Assembly: GCA_026225945.1 (NCBI GenBank)
Contig: JAMJFZ010002500.1
Location: forward strand, 3,068,501 to 3,132,500
Length of the DNA: 64,000 nucleotides
Direction of reading: 5' to 3'
Source: Cricetomys ansorgei
Lineage: Eukaryota; Chordata; Mammalia; Rodentia; Nesomyidae
The notes under the pieces are model-generated. The model ran no database searches. It was not told where the DNA came from and worked only from the letters and a program-made list of their open reading frames with translations. Made by a program: the position numbers and the translations under genes. Position 1 is the first letter of the stretch, and every line of letters starts with the position of its first letter. Shown one piece after another: positions 56,395 through 64,000 of the stretch.

Positions 56395-58510
56395 CCTATG
56401 CTTAGCTCCTTCCCTCGAAAGAATATAACAAAATGCAGTTTGTAATAAGCACACACTTCCTGCCCATGATAGTTTTGGAGAACACATCCAAGTGAGGTTC
56501 TGGGCTTCCATGTGAGGACACAAGTAGAGACTATCCTTTCTGAACCAGGAAATAGATCCACACCAGTCCTGAAATTTGCTGACATTTTGACCCTGGAATT
56601 CCAGGCTCTAGTACTGTGAACAATGTGTGTGTTGCATAAGCCATTCACCTTGGGGTAATTTGTTAAGGCAGCCTGAATGGACAAAGACAACCACTTCCAA
56701 TCCTGTACCTGTTTCCTCACTCGTAAATGAAGACAACAATAGGATCTGCTTTAAAATCTTGCTGGGAACACTGATGCAGGCAAATGTTTTGAAATTGTTC
56801 TTAGGTCATTCTGTGAAGTCATTTTATTTTGGCTGGACCTTATTATTGTAGATGCTGCTAATACTATCTTTTAAGTAAAAAAATCTTATTTTTAGAAAGC
56901 ATAGACCCAAAATTACTATTCTGATTCTGTGAAAGGCAAAAACATCACTAAGGAATTAAAAACTAAGACTGTATTCTTTCTCCACCCAAAACGTAGGCAA
57001 TAATGTGTTTAACTAATGTCAGAATTGAGAAGACTTTTCTAAGCTTAAAGACGATACGCTCTGCAGTCCTTACTACTGCAGTCTGTGTGCTCTTAACGTA
57101 AGTACTCACATGTACGAGGACTTATTTATTCTGAGATGAAATCATTTATCTGGAAAAGGAGTTTTTTTCTTTTTAATGTCATTTATTGGGTAGAAGACTA
57201 GGTTAATATAGAACTATTTCTCTTAAAGCTATAGATTAACATGATTTGGGTCAAAATTCTGGAAGACAAGAATATAATAGTTATATTGGGATAAGATGTC
57301 ATTTGAAACTCAGATACAGTTGCATTTTATTTAGACAGAAACCCTTTGTCACTTTTTCTTTTTTAATTTAATTTTAATTTAATTTAATTTCCCTTTCTGT
57401 ATTTTTTATTTGTTTGTAAATTCCTGCAAGTCATGAAGACTGCTAGCATCTGGTGTATTATAGACTTCACTAAAAGTAAGATCTGGTCAAAGTTCAATGT
57501 GACTAGCTCTGTCCCAGGAAATAACTTAAAAATACTCTTCCACAGAAGCCCACAGAGAAACAGTGTCACAGTCAACCTGGGGGTTTGAGATAACTGAGAA
57601 ATGGTGATCAGAAATGAGAAAGTGTGGGTATATGCCCCTACATAGTACAGACTTATCAACTGTGCAATAGGAGTCTTGGTTCTGTGTACTAAGATGATTA
57701 AAAAGGGACTCTGGGCGCAACTAATTGTGGAAAGATCTTAAGAGCCTGGGGAGACAGCAAGCAGCATACATGTGCAGCAGCTCATTACATTTAGAGATCT
57801 AGATCCTGTGTGCAGTCTGCCTTGCTTCTTTGTAGAAAAGAAAATACGCAAGCCCCAGCTTTAATGCCCACACTGGTGTTCTAGGGTTGTGCACACTCTT
57901 CTAAGTTGCATATGAGCCGTTTGCAACAGCCATTTCCAGGCAGTGCCTTAGAAGCGAAATAGAATCAGTCCCTGCAATTATCTTTGGGTAAGAAAGTTGA
58001 AAGATTAGTTTAAATAAATTCTAAACTCTTAACTGTAGAAATTAAAAGGGCTAAAGAATAGGCCAACAGAATTCATCTACAACATTTCTTGCTTATGATA
58101 ATTCAATGATTCATATGAACAAAAACTTAATCTTGGGACAACTTCATCGTCAAGTGACACCAACCCTCCTGTCGGTCTCAAAGAGAGAGATTTCAGTAGA
58201 AATAAATCTACAGGAAAGATGATCACAGACCAAACCCCAAACTCAAGATACTGTGGGCGTTTTTAATATGTAGCTGATAGACATGCGCTAGAAAACTGAG
58301 CACATGATCAGTCCTAGAACAAATCAAGCCTGGCACAGGAGTGAAGGTGGACCATTAACTTAGCCTGCAATACAAGAGTCATGTAAACAGACTGAGTTCC
58401 TTGTGTCTCACTAAAGAACTTCACCTGCATCAGACTACATCCATGCCATCCTACAAGAGTACAAGAGTTTTTGCTATGGTTAGAAGGAAAGGAAACAACA
58501 CCTTACAAGA
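56395..58510. other. Single-copy stretch
   Basis: It contains a (TTTAA)n tract at 57358-57395. No gene or clear transposon is recognised. Confidence 0.45.
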
Positions 58511-58514
58511 AGTT

Positions 58515-58590
58515 TCTCTTACGGTCTAGGGACCAAACCCTGAGTCACACACGTGCCTTAACACTCCACCACAGAGATGCAACCCCAGCC
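58515..58590 (-). mobile_element. ID-type SINE head
   Basis: The plus strand shows 'gggaccaaaccctgagtcac', 'acactccaccacagagatgc' and 'aaccccagccc', a reversed ID head. Confidence 0.55.
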
Positions 58591-58594
58591 CTCT

Positions 58595-58745
58595 GACTAA
58601 TGTTTGTTTTGAGATATAGTCTCAATAAGCTGCCTGGTCTGGCCTTGAACTCATTCTAAAGTCCAAAAAGTCTTGAATTTATGACCTTCTTGCCTCAGCT
58701 TCTAAGTTGCTAAGATTACAGGCCTGTGTCACTGAGCCCAGCTTG
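58595..58745 (-). mobile_element. B1-type SINE, diverged
   Basis: Landmarks are 'tttgagatatagtctcaat', 'ctggtctggccttgaactc', 'ccttcttgcctcagcttc' and 'taagattacaggcctgtgtc'. The ID head precedes it on the plus strand, so the two form the order B1 then ID on the minus strand, unlike a normal B4. Confidence 0.75.
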
Positions 58746-58749
58746 TGTG

Positions 58750-60860
58750 ATTATTCTGAATTTTCTGAGTGAACTACTTACTTATGGTTACAAATTTTAG
58801 CTAGTTTTAAAACCTCATTCTTGGTCTTAAAGCAAAGAGATGAGACAAGAAGCATGGAGTCTGTAAGAATGGGTAGGAAGGCCAGGCTCTTAGCCACAGC
58901 ATGGAGTTTGGGACAATGGGGACATAGAAACAGCTTTCCACTTTCCTCTTCTGCATACCTTGACCCAGAACCAAGCACAAGAAGCTACATTCCTGAGCAG
59001 TTGACTCCATAAGTTTTATGACTGTCACAAAACGTACACAGTCCAGCAAGCAAACTGAAGAGAGATAAAGGAGCAGAGTTACAGGGTGTGGCCACCGATT
59101 TTAGCGTGAAGAGCACAAGATTATCACCACTGTCACCTTTCTGTTTAACTCAGCCTCATAGCTCTTGATATGTCACTATAGTTCCTACCTGCTGGTGTCC
59201 TGGAAAGACCCCAGATTGCTTTTACAGGCTTCTGTAGACTTGCAAGTATATTCTAGAGTGATGTACAAGTGATGGTATTACTTGCCCACTGATTTGTTAC
59301 ATGACAAAGCCCAGTCTCTAGGCATGAAATCAACAGAGCTGACCATTTGCGCATACTCAGGAAATAATCTCTTTAACTCTCATGTTGAAAAAATATTCTT
59401 GTCTCTCTATTTTCCTAGATTTCAAAATCATTCATTATCTATCTTCTCTGTCCTTCCAGCTACTTCCTGTCTCTCTGTGCGTGGTTCTGCAGCTGGCTTC
59501 GCACCTGCTGCTCTCCGTCAGGACCTCCTCTCTGCGCACAGCTGTGGCCCTTACTCAGCCTTCAATGATAAGCTTTCTATCCACTTATCTCCTCCTGGAT
59601 ATTGCAGATCTCCTCCCTCAGTTCTTCTTGCCAATGAATCTGCGTTTGTGTACTTTTATGCTTCTGAGTATTATTTTGTAAATCACTCACCCTGGGGAAG
59701 TTATTGACAGTTGTTAAACAACACCAGGCTTACAGAAGTTCCCAAATAAATTCACAATTCCTTCCATGAGTTGAACTCCCTCACTGGAAATATCATTTCA
59801 AGAATAATTTTTTTTGCTTAATAAATGAATGTAGAAACATTTCAGTGTCTTGGGATTAAGTTACTTTTCATTCAAGGTAGGAGAGGCTTCATAGGGTGAT
59901 GGATAGCAGGCAGGGATTGGTTGTCTGAGGAACACTGATCTCATCCTATCTACTGACCAACTCACTAACAGAATCTGATCCTTTCAACTTGGAAGAGAGT
60001 AAGAAGAAATTGAAATTGTGTGTCATAAAAGTTTTCCTCTGATTTAATAAAGACCAGTTCTTCTAAGTAAAGTTGCAAATGAGTGTATTAAAGCATGTTA
60101 GATAACTCCAGTGAAACTGTGAGTGGATACAATTTCCTATAATGCTAGATGTGTAGAAACTCTGAGATAGAAGAAAAGATGGGAGAGGATTCTGCCGAAT
60201 ACTGACTTTCTTCCCTAAGAAGAGGTAGCTATGAACAATTAAATACTTAAGCACTGATGACCAGATCTCTGTATGGGTTAAGAAATATAATATGACAAAT
60301 GATTCCATTATCTTTCTTAAAATTACAAAAAAGGCAGTAGTTATCCATTAGAGATACAGATAAATGGAAGGAAGAAACAATGTAACTTAAACCATACAAC
60401 ATTTACAAACTAATATTCCTTTCAATTCTTTTATTAAAAATTGTATTTTTAAACTAGAAAAACAAATAAATTATACTGTAGATATTGACTTATGTGTAGC
60501 AGGGACATTTAAATGAGTACAGTGATAATCAATCACCATATTACACATGTTTCTTGTAAAATAACCTTTTCCAACTTACATGTAACAAAATCTGTTGGGG
60601 TGGGTGCAACCACACTTAGGAAAACATTAGATATCAGAGAATAGATCAGAAAATATCATTAAGGATTATTCCCAATATAGGAGTTTACTGCTTGTGAAAT
60701 GTTTTAATCCATAAAATGTAAACATACACAAATACAGTGTGCATGTATGCATGTGTACATATAGTATACACATATGTAAAATGTCAGCCAAATGTATCAG
60801 ATGTAGGTGATATGACAACCCATGAAAGCCAACACTCTAAATCTGATTTTTAATAAGCAT
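58750..60860. other. Single-copy stretch
   Basis: No gene or repeat is recognised. A plus-strand frame at 59282-59707 (141 codons) has no domain I know and overlaps another frame at 59382-59681. Confidence 0.45.
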
Positions 60861-60861
60861 G

Positions 60862-60912
60862 CAGTCTCTGAAAGATTTAGAAAAATCTCAATTTCTAGAC
60901 TTTCAGAGACTG
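60862..60912. ncRNA. Hairpin with perfect 13-bp arms (possible small-RNA precursor)
   Basis: The arms 'cagtctctgaaag' (60862-60874) and 'ctttcagagactg' (60900-60912) are exact reverse complements. Inside, TAGAAA pairs with TTTCTA across a 3/2 internal loop, leaving an 8-base loop. The 51-nt hairpin has 19 pairs. The flanks do not extend the stem, so it is shorter than a usual pre-miRNA. It may instead be the palindromic core of an old DNA transposon. Confidence 0.25.
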
Positions 60913-60914
60913 TT

Positions 60915-61137
60915 CTATACTTAGAAATTATATGATGCAATGAACGTTTTTGTGTGTGTCAGAACATCTGGGTTTTCTTAGGATTAAGAAATTGAATTTA
61001 CTTTACATTGAATTATTGATTTAAAGTGCAAGAATTTGGAAGCTTTTAGAATATTTTTTTTTATCAAATTCTATTCCAGAAAAGGACAACAGTTTATACT
61101 TATAAGAACAGTGTATGATATTGTCTAGTTTTTATCT
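60915..61137. other. Single-copy stretch
   Basis: I see no gene or recognised repeat. Confidence 0.35.
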
Positions 61138-61139
61138 CT

Positions 61140-61202
61140 TTCTTTCTTCTCTCCTTCCCTCTTTTTCCTCCCTTCCTCCCTCCTTCCCTCCGCCCCTCTT
61201 TT
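61140..61202. repeat. Pyrimidine-rich (TTTC/TCCC) tract
   Basis: This is pure C/T sequence on the plus strand next to a minus-strand SINE pair, probably its expanded tail. Confidence 0.85.
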
Positions 61203-61204
61203 CT

Positions 61205-61370
61205 AATCCCTGACCCAAGGCATGCTGTGCAAGAATGCTACACTCACAGCCATCATTCATTTTATATGGAGATAGGATTTACTAAGTGTCCAGGCTAGCC
61301 TTAACCATCTGTAGAGCTGGGGTGCCAATGTGTGTACCAACACAACACACCCAGCACCTATTTTCACAAC
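61205..61370 (-). mobile_element. ID head plus B1-like SINE remnants
   Basis: The words 'ccctgacccaaggcatgctg' and 'gcaagaatgctacactcac' resemble a reversed ID head. The words 'atggagataggatttac', 'gtccaggctagccttaacc' and 'gtaccaacacaacacaccc' resemble a reversed proto-B1. Both are strongly diverged. Confidence 0.45.
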
Positions 61371-64000
61371 CCTTGTCTAGCACTAGATATTCTTTAGAAA
61401 GAAATGTAGCTGCTTTGCAGCAATACACTATTCTGCTTTCTGGTTTGTACTTGGCTATTACTAACAGTAGGCTCTTAGTTTTCTCATATACTTACTGACT
61501 ATTTGCATTTAGCATTAAAACTACCCCAGTCCTTTGCTAATTCTCCTAATGGCAGATAGCTTTTCTGGTTATTATTCATCAAGACTTCCTGTACATCAAC
61601 TATAGTAGCTGTGTATCTGTCTGGACATGCGCATTGACAGTTGTTAGAAAGGGTTTACCAGATTTGAGGACAGGAGCTTGCTTTAAACAAAGGCTCTTGG
61701 GCTAAGTACGGCGTGGAGCAGCCTTTCATGGCATCTCTGTGGATGAGACAGAGAAAGATGCAGTTCATAACTAGGCAAACAACCACCTCCAAGGTGTGCT
61801 GTTCACTAGGCTTCTGCCTTCTTCCCTGTACTTTAGGGCATTTCCATTCTTAGTCTGAATGAAACGTTAGTAGAATGCAAAGAGAATACATGCATGAAGC
61901 AAACTTGGGCTTCAAAAGACTAACAAGAGACACTCCAAACATGGTAGCAAATACAGAGATGAACTATAAAGTTTAATAACAGGGCAAAATTTAGTGGGAA
62001 AGAGGTAAAAATTCAAATTTACATTAAAATGAAAAAGCAACAAACAAAAAGACAACACTAAAAAACATAACTGCAGCTCATACAGGAAAAAACAATGTTT
62101 CAAAAATCTTAGTTAAAGCACCAAATGATTCTCCTTTGTTATGGTTGGAGGTTGGGGCTGGAAAGCTAAGGCAGTTTTCCAGTTAGATTGTCAAATCCAC
62201 TTAGGAGACAAAGCCCAGGAGGTGGTAGCTCCTATTTGGTTGCATATCAAGTGGTGTGCTTAGCTATGATCTAGAAGGGCTTTTTGACTGACTGGAACAA
62301 AAGTAGGTGAGCAACGAAGGTACTGAGAAAATACAAAATGAATAAAAACAAAAGCAGAAGAGTGCCCCACCCCATGCAAGATGCACTCAGATGTAATCTG
62401 ATGGCATTTTCACCTCATCAAGTCTTTTAAAGTGTTCAGCTCAGTTTTTGCAGAAATATCATTTTCAAATTCAGATTTCCTACTTTATCTATATGTTAAT
62501 AAGTTATATAAATGCCAGGATTCCATAACAGTCATAAAAAGAAACACAACTGACTCGATGCTACATTTGAATGGAGGTTGCGGAATTAAGTGCACATAAC
62601 TGGAGATCAGCCTATCAGCCTATTGGTTTTGTCTTTAACACTGATCAGTAGAGAAAGTGGGGGGCAAGAGTTCTAGCTTGTGCAGGACAGAGGCCAACAA
62701 AGCATGCTCTTCACGCCAGAAGCACGATCATCATAAGTATCGGTTAAAAGAGTACTGGAAGCCAGTAGAACACGAACAAGTGAACCAGATGTTCTGTGGG
62801 GAGGGTTGCCAATCAAGCCGTATTATAAGAAGCTGTGCAGGGACTCTGATGTAGCTGAAATGAGAACTGGTATTTTTTAGAAAGAGATCAAGTGTGAACA
62901 CTGCTAAGGTGATGGTCCTTACACTGACTGTCCCGAGACACTTGTAATGACTGCACAGAGACAGAGACATACAGAGAGTGATTCTAATTCAGTTTATGTG
63001 GGATGAGCCCACAGAATCTGTATTTTCTAGGCTACCTGTGATTTGGGGATGTGGAAAGCTGGGTCCCACATAGAAAGGCAGTAAGCTAGAAATTTTAACC
63101 AAGAGAAACAACAAGAAAACTTGTGGAAAGTTGACATATATCATGACTTCAAGTGATTCCCCAGTGGTCATCTAGACAAGGGGTTTGTATTGCTCTGCTC
63201 AGTTCCAGGAAGCAGAACTAGAGGTGATACTTAGAGACCACAGAAGAGTAGAAGCTCCTGGAAACAAGGGTGGAATCTCTTAAAGATGGATATGATGTCT
63301 CTGCCATTTAAACATACCATGTTTCTGGAACTCAGGGACCAGCAAATGTAGCGGGCCCATGGAAGAAGACTCTAGAGACTGGTCCTAGGTGAACAGATTC
63401 TGCTAAACTCCTTGGCAATTCTGAGATATCCATGTGCCATCTTTTTAAATATCTTCTCAAAACACTTTGGAGATTTACAATTTAAACTACAGAAGAGAAA
63501 GAGTTCCTAATGAATTCTGTTTTATTTCTGGTATTAGTAATGTGTTCCTGTTAGACAGTGATGTGTATATTTTAGCTGAACACTGTTTTTAATGGGTGGT
63601 TACTGTTCCCCTTGGTAGTTAACTGAGCAATGTGTATTGGGCATTTGTGTTTGTTGTTCATGAAATAGATAAACGTAAAAAAAGATCTTTAAGATGCCAA
63701 AGACATCTCATGATTTGGAGAAACACAACAAATGATACCTGATCATATTTTTTCTCCTTCCAGAAACAATATAGCAGTTGGTAGATTGTATTCTAAAGGT
63801 TCAATATCTGCCACCGTCTGTTTTATTGTTGTCCTCTCTCTGGTTGAAATCACAGGAATCAATTCCTGTATGGGATTTTCCAATATTTGTTCATGTCACT
63901 CTTAGATCCTGGCCACCAGCAAACAAGAATGGTGCAGCAATGACAATGTGATACTGTGTGCACCCAGCAGATCTTGCCCGATCCAGGCTTGCTGTGTGGT
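61371..64000. other. Single-copy stretch to window end
   Basis: No gene, RNA or transposon is recognised in the last 2.6 kb. The overlapping short frames at 62657-62970 on opposite strands have no family resemblance. Confidence 0.45.

Noticed and set aside
57740..57830. Possible SINE head 'cctggggagacagc'
   Set aside because: Only one short word matches; the B box and tail are not visible.
59282..59707. 141-codon plus-strand frame
   Set aside because: It has no recognisable domain, no splice or start context, and overlaps another frame in the same strand.
1..64000. tRNA, U6 or other snRNA genes, CRISPR arrays, prokaryotic operons, intact retroviral or L1 coding regions
   Set aside because: None of their landmarks was seen on either strand by eye. 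Only SINE-embedded, degenerate tRNA-derived boxes are present.

Overview
The window reads as non-coding nuclear DNA from a muroid (mouse- or rat-like) rodent. The evidence is the repeat content: B1, B2, B3, B4 and ID-related SINEs, a URR1-type hAT element, MT2B-like ERVL LTRs and MaLR-like LTRs, truncated Lx-like L1 3' ends, and long TG/CA tracts attached to SINE tails. The exact species cannot be fixed from this window. The copies are mostly diverged, and no young full-length L1 or intact ID element is present.

No protein-coding gene is supported. The long open frames over 578-1083, 34.6-34.7 kb, 35.9 kb, 44.3-44.5 kb, 46.5 kb and 51.2-51.3 kb are translations of microsatellites. Other frames of 60-150 codons lie in single-copy DNA or old transposons and have no protein family I recognise. 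There is no tRNA, rRNA, CRISPR array or bacterial-type operon. The setting is a large intron or an intergenic region.

Layout. 0-5.3 kb is a stack of nested repeats: a B4, a 0.5-kb TG/TATGGG higher-order minisatellite grown from a B3 tail, an ERVL LTR inside that B3, then an L1 remnant split by a hAT element with a perfect 8-bp target duplication. 5.3-15.4 kb is mostly single-copy. 15.4-24.0 kb holds LTR and L1 3'-end fragments, nearly all on the minus strand. 24-33 kb is single-copy with scattered SINEs. 33.8-34.4 kb is unusually rich in CpG and contains an exon-like segment on the minus strand. 35-53.5 kb alternates SINE clusters, simple repeats, LTR pieces and an L1 3' end. 54.1-54.6 kb looks like a possible terminal exon with a poly(A) signal on the minus strand. 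54.7-64 kb is mostly single-copy, with a perfect-arm hairpin at 60.86 kb.

The best leads are the exon-like segments at 34.1 and 54.1-54.6 kb, a weaker plus-strand one at 18.55 kb, the hairpins at 12.45 and 60.86 kb, the 30-bp palindrome at 46.92 kb, and the SINE-seeded minisatellite. I found no convincing undescribed biological system. All repeat family names come from recalled consensus features, not from a database search.
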